This document shows positions 1 through 10,145 of a stretch of 64,000 bases of DNA, in pieces (the stretch's first letter is position 1; every line of letters starts with the position of its first letter). A model generated the notes under the pieces. The model worked only from the letters and a program-made list of their open reading frames with translations, searched no databases and was not told where the DNA came from. Where the stretch lies: the NCBI RefSeq assembly GCF_025847235.1, contig NZ_JAOZEW010000002.1:186001-250000 (forward strand), given 5' to 3'. The translations under genes and the position numbers were made by a program. The DNA is from Flavobacterium shii. Its GTDB lineage: Bacteria > Bacteroidota > Bacteroidia > Flavobacteriales > Flavobacteriaceae.

Positions 1-231
1 ACCAATTCTCACGAAACATTACTGACTTCTGTATTTGAGAAAATAAAAGCTAATCATACTAATGATTGGTTATTATCTGTAGAAATTACTGAACTTTTAA
101 AGAACAGTAATCAACCTCAATTACTACAAGAAGTATTGGCCCATCTTGAAAACTTAAAATCAAAAAGACCTAAAGTTGCGCATTTAATTGCTGGAGGTTT
201 AGATTTAATTTTTGATAAGGAAAAGTGTTAA
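1..231 (+). CDS. 3' end of an unidentified gene (last 76 residues)
   Basis: Reading frame 1 is open from the window edge to a TAA at 229-231 and encodes 76 residues beginning TNSHETLLTSVFEKIKANHT. The sequence is alpha-helical in character, with Leu-rich stretches (LLSVEITELL, LLQEVLAHLENL) and a C-terminus AHLIAGGLDLIFDKEKC. I do not recognise it securely. It could be the C-terminal extension that flavobacterial aromatic amino acid hydroxylases carry, but that is a weak impression. The start and any catalytic domain lie outside the window. Confidence 0.55.
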   Translation, partial: TNSHETLLTSVFEKIKANHTNDWLLSVEITELLKNSNQPQLLQEVLAHLENLKSKRPKVAHLIAGGLDLIFDKEKC

Positions 232-252
232 AAAGAGACTTTTATTTATAAA

Positions 253-355
253 CTTGTCTTTCCGAGGAACGAGGAATCTCCACGAGTAGCTCTACAACGG
301 AGAAATACTTTGTGTTAGTTTCTTGTGGAGATTCCTCGTTCCTCGGAAAGACAAG
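253..355. repeat. 31-bp perfect inverted repeat, intergenic
   Basis: The arm at 253-283 (starts CTTGTCTTTCCGAGGAACGA) is an exact reverse complement of 325-355, separated by 41 nt. It is followed at about 362-387 by a second repeat-like tract (CTTCGACTCCGCTCAGCATG). It sits between the convergent ends of the first gene and the DUF4230 gene. It could act as a bidirectional terminator, but lacks a clear T-run, and its length and GC content look more like a dispersed intergenic repeat. Confidence 0.8.
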
Positions 356-442
356 ATTGCGGTACTTCGACTCCGCTCAGCATGACAAGATTGAGAGAAA
401 AACTTTGTGCCTTTGCTACTTTGAACCTTTACACCTAGATTT

Positions 443-1063
443 TTACAACTTCAAATCGTTACTAAGCTCAGTTTCGTTTTGAATTGTTTTACCATCATAT
501 TGTAGTTTCCAACCCATAGTATTTGTCAGGATTAGAATCTTAGACAATTCGCTAATCAGTCGGTTTTGTGCATTTGCTTTAAGCGAAGATTTCTCTATTT
601 TCTTAGCCAAACTCTCTTTTACCGATTTGTTTATTTTATTATAATCATCTCCTGTAAACGCATTTAACTGACTTTGCTCAACATTATAATATTGAATATC
701 GGGATTGATTGTAATTTCTTCTTTTGGAATCGATATAATTTTTATGACTTTATTTTTTTCGTCAATTTCATATTTCATTTTATGCAAATCGTAGGCAACT
801 GTAACATTTGCATTCACTATAATTAATGCTTTCTTTTCGAAAGAAATCATGTCTAGCAAATACTTATTTGAGTTTTTATAGGTCACTACTTCAGAGAAAT
901 GACCTTCGGTAACTACTAGTTTTCCAACATTTACAATTTGTTGCTGTATCAAATTGGTATTGTAATCCAAAGTCGATGCATCATTTTTCTTGAATTCACA
1001 ATATCTAAATGCAAGAACAATTCCGACTATGATTACGATTCCGATTAAAACTCTTTTCAGCAT
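443..1063 (-). CDS. DUF4230 family membrane-anchored protein
   Basis: 206 residues. One N-terminal membrane segment (about residues 4-20, VLIGIVIIVGIVLAF) is followed by a soluble alpha/beta domain. The features I associate with DUF4230 are VVTEGHFSEVVTY near residue 50, the central NANVTVAYDL, and the C-terminal NTMGWKLQYDGK. The topology places the domain outside the cytoplasm. No biochemical role is established for the family. It reads toward the inverted repeat at 253-355, and the LLM oxidoreductase gene lies 60 nt upstream on the same strand. Full length for the family and no visible damage. Confidence 0.8.
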   Translation of the reverse strand: MLKRVLIGIVIIVGIVLAFRYCEFKKNDASTLDYNTNLIQQQIVNVGKLVVTEGHFSEVVTYKNSNKYLLDMISFEKKALIIVNANVTVAYDLHKMKYEIDEKNKVIKIISIPKEEITINPDIQYYNVEQSQLNAFTGDDYNKINKSVKESLAKKIEKSSLKANAQNRLISELSKILILTNTMGWKLQYDGKTIQNETELSNDLKL

Positions 1064-1123
1064 AATTCTATTTTAGTGATGTCTATTATTAAGCCAATTT
1101 AGTGATTTTTTTAGAAAACATCA

Positions 1124-2131
1124 CTACCCTTTATTTATGTTATCTATAACTTCTTTAAGAATTTTCAAACTTTTCATCTTATCCTGATGATCAAAAATTG
1201 GACTTGTAATCATCAATTCATCTATACGAGAATGATCTATGAACTGTTTTAAATCTTTTTCTAATTTCTCTTTACTTCCTGTAAAAGTACAAGCTGTCAT
1301 TTGATCTACATGAAACTTCTCTTCTTCACTCATTAATCCTTCTAATGTTGCCAGTGGTGGTTGCATTGGTTTCCTATTGTTACGTATTAAACCTAGAAAC
1401 ATCTGATATAAAGTAGTCGATAAAACTTCGGCCTCTTCATTAGTATCTGCTCCAATAGCATTTACGCATGCCATTGTTTTTGGACTTTTTAGATATTTTG
1501 AAGGAATAAAATTCTCCCGATAAAACTCGAATGCCTGTAACATCATTCTTGGTGCAAAATGTCCAGCAAATGCATATGGTAATCCTTTGGCAGCAGCAAG
1601 AGAGGCACTATCCATACTTGAGCCTAATATCCAAACGGGCACATCTGTCCCTTCGGCAGGAAAAGCACGTACTTTTGCGGAAGCATTATCTGGTGAAAAA
1701 TAATCATGAATTACCTGTACATTTCTTGGAAATTGCTGTGATTGCGCATAAAAATCTTCGCGAATAGCTTGCGCAGTTAGAGAATCTGTACCTGGTGCTC
1801 TCCCCAATCCCAAATCAATTCTATTAGGGTAAAGTGTTGCCAAAGTTCCAAATTGCTCTGCAATTATAAGTGGCGAATGATTTGGAAGCATTATTCCTCC
1901 TGATCCCACACGAATATTTTGGGTTTGACTTGCAACATATCCAATTAAAATAACGGTTGCTGTACTTGCTACGTGAGCCATATTATGATGTTCGGCCAGC
2001 CAGAATCGATTATAACCTAAACTATCTGCCAGTTGTGCAAGTTCTTTTGTTTTTTCAAAAGTTTCTGCAGCATTACTATCCTGAGTAATGAATGCTAATT
2101 CTAGTAAAGAAATGGGTATATTATTGTTCAT
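1124..2131 (-). CDS. LLM-class flavin-dependent oxidoreductase (luciferase-like)
   Basis: 335 residues, a complete luciferase-like TIM-barrel monooxygenase. Recognisable segments are FWLAEHHN (about residues 43-50), VGSGGIMLPNHSPL (about 76-89) and the loop DLGLGRAPGTDS (about 106-117), typical of the MsnO8/YhbW-type group. These cytoplasmic enzymes use reduced FMN supplied by a separate reductase; the substrate cannot be read from sequence. It is transcribed in the same direction as the DUF4230 gene 60 nt downstream and may be co-transcribed with it, but nothing suggests a shared pathway. No truncation seen. Confidence 0.85.
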   Translation of the reverse strand: MNNNIPISLLELAFITQDSNAAETFEKTKELAQLADSLGYNRFWLAEHHNMAHVASTATVILIGYVASQTQNIRVGSGGIMLPNHSPLIIAEQFGTLATLYPNRIDLGLGRAPGTDSLTAQAIREDFYAQSQQFPRNVQVIHDYFSPDNASAKVRAFPAEGTDVPVWILGSSMDSASLAAAKGLPYAFAGHFAPRMMLQAFEFYRENFIPSKYLKSPKTMACVNAIGADTNEEAEVLSTTLYQMFLGLIRNNRKPMQPPLATLEGLMSEEEKFHVDQMTACTFTGSKEKLEKDLKQFIDHSRIDELMITSPIFDHQDKMKSLKILKEVIDNINKG

Positions 2132-2363
2132 TGGATTTTATCTTTTTACAAAATTAGCCATTAATTTTAAGTCTTAAAATTCTCAATTGTTAATTGAATT
2201 ATAATTTTTTAACAGCGTTAAATAAATATAACAACGATAAATATAATTCATTATTTTTAATAATTATATAATAACTTAAAGACAACAAACTTCTTAGCTT
2301 AACTTGATGGATTCAAAAAATATTTTTTGTAACTTTAGATAACAAATTATAACTCCCTTAATT

Positions 2364-2534
2364 ATGAAAACTCACAGAAAAATTAAGTATATCACCAAAC
2401 GATATATTTACAGAATCATTCGAGATATAAGCGGTAAAAAGGACAAATCAAAAAAATTGCTTTTATCAAATTTATTAAAAACAAATGTGCAATTACTTAA
2501 AGGTATAGATGTTAATAGCACGATGCTGTTTTAA
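2364..2534 (+). CDS. Possible 56-residue basic small protein
   Basis: A 56-codon ORF starting MKTHRKIKYITKRYIYRIIR, very rich in Lys/Arg in its first 35 residues, then a Leu-rich tail. It lies alone in the 437-nt gap between the divergent LLM gene and the convergent TamL gene. Upstream, TAACTTTA at about 2331-2338 resembles the flavobacterial -7 box (TAnnTTTG, one mismatch). No family recognised. It could be a small nucleic-acid-binding protein or a chance ORF; the promoter-like sequence and isolated position are the only support. Confidence 0.4.
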   Translation: MKTHRKIKYITKRYIYRIIRDISGKKDKSKKLLLSNLLKTNVQLLKGIDVNSTMLF

Positions 2535-2568
2535 TTCATTTATGATAAAAAACTACTTTTAAGTACAC

Positions 2569-4890
2569 CTAAAAAGGATATCCTATTGCAATATTAAGTA
2601 CCAGATTATCCTTTCTCCAGGAACCGCTTCCAAAATTAATATCATCTATTACCCATCGTTGCCCTTGTGGCAAATAAGGTATTCTTAACGGGAATGCTAA
2701 ATCGGTTCTTAACACTAAAAAAGATAAATCAAAACGCAAACCTGCTCCGGCACCAACAGCAATTTCTTTCAAGAAGTCTTTACTGATTTCTGCCCCTGGT
2801 TTATTTGGATCGGCATTTAAAAGCCAAATATTTCCAGCATCAATAAACAATGCTCCTCTTACGATACTAAAAAGTTTAGCTCTATATTCTGTGCTAAATT
2901 CTAATTTTAAATCTCCCGATTGATCCGGCAAAAATGTAGTTGTCGTATCTCTATCTTTATAAGTACCCGGACCAATGGATCGAGCTCTAAAGGCACGAAT
3001 ACTATTGGTTCCACCCACTACAAATTGCTTTATGGAAGGCAATGATGTTGAATTCCCGTATGCGATACCCGCTCCAAGAACAAGTCGGCTTGCCAATTGA
3101 CTTTCTTTCCCTAGCTTTAAATAATGCCTAAAATCGGTCTTTATCTTCACATATTGACTAAAAGGCACATTGAATATCTTTATGGTATCCATTTTTTTGG
3201 CATTGGCTCCAGTAACCAAACCAGTTATATTTCCTGCTAAATCCAGTTCTCCATTAAAATAGAATGTATTCTTTTTCCTTTTTTGCATTGTATTGGTATA
3301 AGTATACGAATACGTAGGTCCAAAAATCAATTGCTTTTCCAGTACCTTGGATAATGATGGATCGCTCAGGGCTTCTTGCTTATAATAAGGTGTAACGTTA
3401 TTTGGACTCACATAATTAACTTCTAAAATATCCAATTGATGTTCTTTACGGATATTTTCTTTCCATATATAACCAAAAGATCCTTTAAAAGAATTTAGCG
3501 CATAAAGGTTAATTCGGTTTTGATATTCATATCCCAAAGTAGCTTTTGTTTTGGGAACAAATTCACTGGAACCTTGAAAATTAAATGGAGTAATTAATCT
3601 TGGCCATGTTAGGCTTGCTTCCCCTCCTACTTTATAAATGTTATTTCCTTTATTCTGACCTGAAATTTGAAAATCGGCGCCTCCAAATATAGATACCGTA
3701 AACAACTCGGCACCTCTAAGCAGGTTTCGATTATTCCAATTCACATTTACCTCTGAACCTGTATAACTAGCCGAATTTGTTTTTCCTAAAACCTCAACTC
3801 GTATAAATTTCTTAGGCAACAACGTAAGATAATAATAAGCATCTAAAGCATTCTTAACACTATCTGATTCTTTAAATTCGTTTTTAACGAAATTGAAAGT
3901 TCCTAAATTCACAAAGCGATTCAGGGAAAGATTATGATGTGTCCGATTATAAAAATCCCCTTTTTTAAAATATAAAGCTCTATCAAATACTCTTGGTCTA
4001 AATGTATTTGTAGAATCGATTATCGTAAAATCTTTATATTTTACTACATTTTCTTTTTTATAAACAACGCTGTCTTTTAAAATTGAGAAATTAGGATACA
4101 CGACAATATCATTAATTGTATAAGCAATTTTGGCTTTGGCCGGAGTTTCGTCTTTTATTTTTAATTTAATACTTACTTCATAATCTCCTTTGGTACTATC
4201 GACCTGCGCCAAGATATAATCGGGATTAAAATAATAATATCCCTTTTCTTTTAATCGGGAGTCAATACGATCTCTCTCCGATTTTATAACATCCAAATCG
4301 TAGGGTTTACCTACTTTTAATAATGATCTACGACTTGTTTTGGCTATTTCTTTGGCTATAGCCGAAGAATCATCAGGAAACGTAACACTTTTTATTTTAT
4401 ACTGTCGCTTAGTAAAAACTGTATATTCTGCAGTTGCTCTCTTGTCTTTTGCTGTAGAATCGGCACTAACCTTTACTTTAAAATAACCTCTATTTTCGAT
4501 AACATTTCTTAATACTGCCGAATTATAATCTAAATCTACCTTACTATAAAATACTGGAGCTTCCCCGACTTTGGTTCTAAGCCAATTTCTGATTCCTTTA
4601 TTTTTCTTAGGAACTCCTGCTACATTATATATCCATAATTTGGGACGCAATCCTAAAAATTGTTTGTTAGGTCTGGGACGTAACAACGCCTCTAGTTCGG
4701 CCTCAAGATTTTTTCTTTCTTTCTTTTTAAGAATAGAATCCTCCACTTTAACCGAACCTCCTGTATATAATAATTCTCCTTTTGGCAGATATTTAGTGTT
4801 GCTACATCCGAAAGTAAAAAACAAGGAGAGCACTATAAAATTTTTAAGATAGTTGATTTTCATATTTCTATGTTTTTTGCTCTTGCTCAT
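2569..4890 (-). CDS. tamL: TamL: lipoprotein BamA/TamA-family outer membrane protein
   Basis: 773 residues. An N-terminal lipoprotein signal ends in FTFGC with Cys29 as acylation site, then POTRA-like alpha/beta repeats (about residues 40-330), then an Omp85 beta-barrel ending in the aromatic LNIAIGYPF. A conserved barrel motif GGTNSIRAFRARSIGPG sits near residue 635. In Bacteroidota the TamA role is filled by a lipoprotein form, TamL, which works with TamB in envelope lipid or protein transport. The gene overlaps the 3' end of tamB by 23 bp. An internal ATG at 4863 (MKINYLKN...) would remove the overlap and give a more standard 19-residue signal peptide before Cys; either start is possible. 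Confidence 0.88.
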   Translation of the reverse strand: MSKSKKHRNMKINYLKNFIVLSLFFTFGCSNTKYLPKGELLYTGGSVKVEDSILKKKERKNLEAELEALLRPRPNKQFLGLRPKLWIYNVAGVPKKNKGIRNWLRTKVGEAPVFYSKVDLDYNSAVLRNVIENRGYFKVKVSADSTAKDKRATAEYTVFTKRQYKIKSVTFPDDSSAIAKEIAKTSRRSLLKVGKPYDLDVIKSERDRIDSRLKEKGYYYFNPDYILAQVDSTKGDYEVSIKLKIKDETPAKAKIAYTINDIVVYPNFSILKDSVVYKKENVVKYKDFTIIDSTNTFRPRVFDRALYFKKGDFYNRTHHNLSLNRFVNLGTFNFVKNEFKESDSVKNALDAYYYLTLLPKKFIRVEVLGKTNSASYTGSEVNVNWNNRNLLRGAELFTVSIFGGADFQISGQNKGNNIYKVGGEASLTWPRLITPFNFQGSSEFVPKTKATLGYEYQNRINLYALNSFKGSFGYIWKENIRKEHQLDILEVNYVSPNNVTPYYKQEALSDPSLSKVLEKQLIFGPTYSYTYTNTMQKRKKNTFYFNGELDLAGNITGLVTGANAKKMDTIKIFNVPFSQYVKIKTDFRHYLKLGKESQLASRLVLGAGIAYGNSTSLPSIKQFVVGGTNSIRAFRARSIGPGTYKDRDTTTTFLPDQSGDLKLEFSTEYRAKLFSIVRGALFIDAGNIWLLNADPNKPGAEISKDFLKEIAVGAGAGLRFDLSFLVLRTDLAFPLRIPYLPQGQRWVIDDINFGSGSWRKDNLVLNIAIGYPF

Positions 4891-7800
4891 TATCTAATTC
4901 TTCTTGCTTTTTCTCGTCTTTCTTTTTCTGCTCGATTTTTTCTTTACGTATTTTTTCTTTTTTAATGAGTTCTTTTTCTTCCTGGCTACGATGAAACAGT
5001 TCTCGGAATTTATTATAATTCATTGTAATAATAAATGCAACTCCTGTTTCGACAACCTGACCTTCTACAGCAACCTGATATTGATTTTTTCGATATGCTC
5101 TTACCATATATCGCCCATCTTTTGTAAGCTGATAATCTATAGCAACATCCCCTGCAATATTAGTATCCTGCTCATTGTTGCGCTCTTGCCCTTCTAGTCC
5201 AAAACTACTTCCTATTGTAACTTTTAATCTATCATCAAGTAATTTTTTCGAAAGACCTACATTCAAATCGGTTCTGTTCTCTTTTGATCCCGAAGTATAA
5301 TCTTCTGTCGATTGCAAATCAAATTCCAATTGTACACCACTTATTAAATCTCCCGCAAGATTATTTAATTGATCCGATAATATCTTACTAACACTTTGTC
5401 TTGCCATCGATTCGGCACTCATACCACCACTTTCGCTAGCAAAAGGATTCTCGCCCACAAATCGGTTTAAGAGTAATAATGCAAAAACTTGTTTGTTTAG
5501 TTCTCCAGGATCTTGCCTTAACTGCTCCAGTTTTGCCTGAGATGTTGTTACAATATCCGATGAGACATCATAGTTACCATCTGGAAGAACAATATCAAAT
5601 GAAATTTCGGGTTTCATAAGTTCTCCGTTCATCTTTAATAAAGCTTGAAATGGAATTTTTTGTTTGTACGTATTTCTAACCGTTGCAGACTGAGTACCTA
5701 GTTGATTCCCTAATAAATCTATCGGAGCCGTATTTACTTTATAAATTGCAGTTAAATTTAAATTTGCCATTGTCGGCTCTCCATTCCATACAATATAACT
5801 ACCTTTTTGAATATCAAATTTTCGTTTTATCATATTAAAACTCATCTCATAAGCCCCTTCGCTAAACTCATATTTCCCTGTAAGTGTAGTTTTCCCCGAA
5901 GGATCAATTCCACCAATAAGATCTGCTTCTCCTAATAATCTTAGGTAATCTCCGTTACCTTTATCGATTACCAAAGTAAGTTCTGCTTTTTTATCTATCG
6001 AAATAGCAACACTTACATCCATACCAATCAATCGAGACTGATTTAATTTACTTTCCATTGCTGCAGTTTGTGTCTTTAGCAAATTATCCTCATTTACAAA
6101 CTCTACAATTCCTTCTCTATCGGCAATCGAAGGATCGGATTGCGGCATAACAACAGTAAATTTAGTATCCTCATTGATCTTGATATTTCCTCCAACAACA
6201 GGATTATTCAACGTTCCTTTAATAGTTAAATTTGCATCTAATGATAAATCTCCATAAAATAAATCATTATCGACTTCGGTAGAATGAATCGCTCTAAACT
6301 TATCTGCTTTTACTGTTAAAGCAAAACCAAAATCTCTGAAATTTTTTGAATTGATACTTCCATTTACAAATAGTTCATTCTTATTCTCATCGTAAACAGA
6401 GAAATTATCAAAGACAATCGCTTCATCTTCAAACTTGATTTTTTCGTTGCCAATTTTAAAAATAGAATTAAACTTTGTAATCTTAAAAGCTGTATCATTA
6501 AAATCTAACTCTCCATTAAGTTTCGGTGCATTTGTATTTCCTGTAATTTTAAATTTACCCGATAAGAAACCAGCTCCATCAGTAATATTACCCATGCTAA
6601 AACCTTGAATACTTTTAATATTTAAATGATTAAGATTTATATCAAAATCAAAAGTACTATCATCTATTTTATAATTACCGATAAGATTCACATCATTCCC
6701 TTGCTCGCTTAGTGTAACATTGGCTGCTAATACATTATCCGTTTTATTATCTACTTTTATACTAATATTCCCAATAGGCTCCCCTTTAAAAGCAAAATCT
6801 TCTATTTTTAAATCTGAGGTAAAAGTGGGTTTCGTCATGACATTTTCGACCAAAGCAGATCCATTAATCAACCCTTGCATCAATAATTCGTCTGTTTTAA
6901 CCATATTCAAAATTGTCTCAATCTTGAAATTCACAAAATCAACTTGTAATGGCGCATTCTTTCCTTCATTTTGAGATTGAACTTTTAGTTGATTCCCTGA
7001 ATTCTCTAAATAAAATTTATCAATATAAAGTCTTTTATCTCCAAATTCAACACAGTTTTCCGGATCTAAATTCCATTTATCGTAATTCAATACAAAATTA
7101 TCAGAATCAAATTTTATTGTGTTTTTATTATTCTCATGAAGCAATTCTCCTTTAATGAAATACTGTTCTTTTTGTTCTTTATCTTTTACTTGCAAAGCAT
7201 ACTCCAGTACATTATTCTCAATTTTACCTGATACTCCAACATAAGGAATTTTAAAATCTCCGCTTTGTAACGGGGACGCAGAAACTTGATATTCTAATGC
7301 CGTATCTTTTGCTTCTATATTTATCTTACCATCAGAAATTGTATTTCCTGCATAAATAAGCTTCGGAATAGTTCCTTTTATCTCCAAAGAATCTACCACA
7401 TTATTATATTTTCCTGTAATTTTAATAGGTTCCAATCCTTTAAGATCAGGAACAAGCTGAAAAAGTAATGGATCACTATCTATAGACAAATTAAAAGTTA
7501 ATCGCTGCTCATCTGAATCTCCTTTGGTTTTAGGAACTTGCAAATCCATATATTTAGATAGCGATTTCTTTAATGCTGCCGGTAATGTTGTCAATTTATA
7601 TTTACCATCTAATTCGACTTTCAGGAACTGAGATATTATCTTGATATTATTTTTTTCATTATCTGCAAAAGCCAAAATTTTAATAGAATCTAAAACAATT
7701 GGCTGCGCCTCTTTTAAAACCTGAATATTCGACATGAAAACTTTTCCGTTTAAAAAATCAGGATTACTATTGGCAATATCAGCATCGACATTACCACGAA

Positions 7801-9955
7801 GTTTCATCGGTCCCGCATGAAGATTTAATTTTTCGAGGTCGGCAATATCAAGATTTAATTTTAGTTTCACCGCTGGATATTTATCATCAAATCTTCCATT
7901 GGCGACTAGTCCAAAATTTAAATTTGGGTCTTTTATTCCAGATTTTACCGAAAATGCACCTTTTGCAATCTCTCCATTCAAAGTTAAATCATGGTATGTA
8001 TATTTATTAAATACAGCTTTTTGTACAATTCCGTCCAAATGTGCCTGTGCTGTTTGGGGATCCAGTCCTTTCCCTTGTACTTTTGCTTTAAGCGTAATTC
8101 TTCCTATTGAATCATTTTTTATTAGTTTACCTAAATCAAAATCTGAGAAGGAAATTGTAGCATCATATTTTTCGGATTTCTTAATTCGCTGATCAAATAA
8201 AGCATCGATTTTGGCATTTCCGAAGCTACCATTTAGCGCCAGATTAGTTTTGAAATTACTAACTGAACCTTTAAATTTTCCTTTTAAATTAAATTGAGAA
8301 GGCAATTGAATGTTTTTGGGAATTGTTCCTGCTGGTACAAATGAAATTACATCTTTGGATGAACTCACAAAGTTTCTTATATCCAAATCATAATACGCTT
8401 TTTGTGCATCTGGTAATCCTGTAATTTTCCCCGAAACCGAAACTTTTGTGGTTCCGATTCCACTGATTTCAAACTGAGAAATTATCAAATCTTTTATTTT
8501 CCCATTCACTCTTGCGTTTATAGATAAAACCGCATTAGGATTACTCTTAAAAGGATTGGTATTTTGTAAATCAGGAACGAAAAGTAATATGTCTTTAAAT
8601 CCAACTTTTGCCTGATTTAAATTGGCATCCAAAGTTAGATTATCAATATTCTTTGTAACGGCTGCAATTGATGGATATCCAATTTTAATATTCTTTTGCA
8701 ATAAAGTTTGTGGCGTTTTTAAATACAAATCGTTTAAATAAGCATTTTTAGGTCCGTAAAAGAAATCTGTTTTAAATTCCTGAATTTTAAGTCCGCTTTT
8801 CTCATTTACTGCAAATGATTTTATACTTCCCAAAATTGTATCATTCGCATAATAGATCTTTTCGGCTTTCAGATTAAAATTATCTAAATCAAGATGCCCA
8901 TAATCGACTCCTTTTTTACCAGGTTTCGATTGCATATCATCATATTTAAAAGCAACGTTTTGTATATCGGCAGATTTAAGTTTTAATTTCCACCCTGCTT
9001 GTTTTATAGCTGTAGTATCAAGATTGGGAGTTTTAAGCTGCTTATCTTTTATCCCTAATTGCAAATTCCCTTTTAGGTTTTTTAATTCAAAAGAATCAAA
9101 ATCCAGCATTTGCTTGTTTAAATCTAATTTATTAACCTTCAATTGTAATTTATCCAAAACTAATCCTGAAGCTAGTTTAGAATCTTTATTGTCATAAGAA
9201 ATATCAATTTTAGACAAGTTGATTTTATTCAGTTTTAAATTAAAATCTGATCTTTTCGACACTGTATCTACGGCATTTACAGACACTTCGGCGATTTTCT
9301 CTACCAAATCCTGATTTAAAACTAATTTCAATCCTTTTAGATCTATATTCGGAATATCAAAATCCATTTTATCCAAATCGAATTTTTTAAATTCTGTTTG
9401 AAAATTAGCTAGTTTAACTCGAATATCATTCTTAGATAAATCATCTTTAAAGTTAAAATTGATTTTATCCAAATTGATTTTTACAACCGATATTTTATAA
9501 GGTTTACTATTGGGATCCGCAGGTTTAGATTCTTTGGAAGCAAATGCTGCTATTATATAATCAAAATTAAAAACTCCATCTTTGTTTCGTGAAATATTTG
9601 CAGTGGCATTTTCAAGAGAAATCGAGTTTATTTCTACTTCATTATTTATTATTTTAAATAAGTCAATATCAACCTCCAATCTTTTTCCGCTAAGCAAAGT
9701 ATCTTTCTTTTGATCTTCAAAATAAAATCCTTCCAACACAATTTCTTTAGGAAAACTAATTGCTATCCGATCCAAAGAAACTTTGGTTCTTATCTTCTTT
9801 TGTAAATAAGTGATGGCTTTATCTTTTGCGAAATTTTGGACTGCTGGAACCTGAATTAAGATTATAAGTAATAACAATAATGCCACTATTGTTACTACGC
9901 ACCAAAGTAGCACACGTAGTATTTTTTTAAGAAAAGAAATTCGTTTCTTGTTCAT
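4868..9955 (-). CDS. tamB: TamB/AsmA-like inner-membrane-anchored envelope bridge protein
   Basis: 1695 residues. One N-terminal transmembrane helix (about residues 12-35) is followed by a very long repetitive beta-rich region (AsmA/DUF490-like beta-taco repeats) and the conserved C-terminal TamB domain (about 1230-1640, including QVFALLLLNRF and VGLSKKLLDDRLKVTIGSSF). The end is a highly charged Lys/Glu tail. TamB family proteins span the periplasm from inner membrane to an Omp85 partner. The partner here is TamL, whose gene overlaps the tamB stop, so the two are a translationally linked pair. Length is in the family range and no break is seen. Confidence 0.9.
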   Translation of the reverse strand: MNKKRISFLKKILRVLLWCVVTIVALLLLLIILIQVPAVQNFAKDKAITYLQKKIRTKVSLDRIAISFPKEIVLEGFYFEDQKKDTLLSGKRLEVDIDLFKIINNEVEINSISLENATANISRNKDGVFNFDYIIAAFASKESKPADPNSKPYKISVVKINLDKINFNFKDDLSKNDIRVKLANFQTEFKKFDLDKMDFDIPNIDLKGLKLVLNQDLVEKIAEVSVNAVDTVSKRSDFNLKLNKINLSKIDISYDNKDSKLASGLVLDKLQLKVNKLDLNKQMLDFDSFELKNLKGNLQLGIKDKQLKTPNLDTTAIKQAGWKLKLKSADIQNVAFKYDDMQSKPGKKGVDYGHLDLDNFNLKAEKIYYANDTILGSIKSFAVNEKSGLKIQEFKTDFFYGPKNAYLNDLYLKTPQTLLQKNIKIGYPSIAAVTKNIDNLTLDANLNQAKVGFKDILLFVPDLQNTNPFKSNPNAVLSINARVNGKIKDLIISQFEISGIGTTKVSVSGKITGLPDAQKAYYDLDIRNFVSSSKDVISFVPAGTIPKNIQLPSQFNLKGKFKGSVSNFKTNLALNGSFGNAKIDALFDQRIKKSEKYDATISFSDFDLGKLIKNDSIGRITLKAKVQGKGLDPQTAQAHLDGIVQKAVFNKYTYHDLTLNGEIAKGAFSVKSGIKDPNLNFGLVANGRFDDKYPAVKLKLNLDIADLEKLNLHAGPMKLRGNVDADIANSNPDFLNGKVFMSNIQVLKEAQPIVLDSIKILAFADNEKNNIKIISQFLKVELDGKYKLTTLPAALKKSLSKYMDLQVPKTKGDSDEQRLTFNLSIDSDPLLFQLVPDLKGLEPIKITGKYNNVVDSLEIKGTIPKLIYAGNTISDGKINIEAKDTALEYQVSASPLQSGDFKIPYVGVSGKIENNVLEYALQVKDKEQKEQYFIKGELLHENNKNTIKFDSDNFVLNYDKWNLDPENCVEFGDKRLYIDKFYLENSGNQLKVQSQNEGKNAPLQVDFVNFKIETILNMVKTDELLMQGLINGSALVENVMTKPTFTSDLKIEDFAFKGEPIGNISIKVDNKTDNVLAANVTLSEQGNDVNLIGNYKIDDSTFDFDINLNHLNIKSIQGFSMGNITDGAGFLSGKFKITGNTNAPKLNGELDFNDTAFKITKFNSIFKIGNEKIKFEDEAIVFDNFSVYDENKNELFVNGSINSKNFRDFGFALTVKADKFRAIHSTEVDNDLFYGDLSLDANLTIKGTLNNPVVGGNIKINEDTKFTVVMPQSDPSIADREGIVEFVNEDNLLKTQTAAMESKLNQSRLIGMDVSVAISIDKKAELTLVIDKGNGDYLRLLGEADLIGGIDPSGKTTLTGKYEFSEGAYEMSFNMIKRKFDIQKGSYIVWNGEPTMANLNLTAIYKVNTAPIDLLGNQLGTQSATVRNTYKQKIPFQALLKMNGELMKPEISFDIVLPDGNYDVSSDIVTTSQAKLEQLRQDPGELNKQVFALLLLNRFVGENPFASESGGMSAESMARQSVSKILSDQLNNLAGDLISGVQLEFDLQSTEDYTSGSKENRTDLNVGLSKKLLDDRLKVTIGSSFGLEGQERNNEQDTNIAGDVAIDYQLTKDGRYMVRAYRKNQYQVAVEGQVVETGVAFIITMNYNKFRELFHRSQEEKELIKKEKIRKEKIEQKKKDEKKQEELDNEQEQKT

Positions 9956-10145
9956 ATAAAGAAAATGAGGCTAATAAAACTGGTTTAGATTATCGGTATC
10001 TAGTTACTAAATTTAACTAAGTATATACAATTTACAAAATTGTAAAAAATATACCCCAACATTTTACAAAATTATCTAAACTTACTCTAGAATCAAACAA
10101 TATTGTAAGCATATTTTTACTTAAAAACACAAGTAAAGAACGTCT

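Noticed and set aside
4571..9955. Several plus-strand ORFs opposite tamL and tamB
   Set aside because: All are antisense shadows inside two long, clearly coding genes and have no domain pattern of their own.
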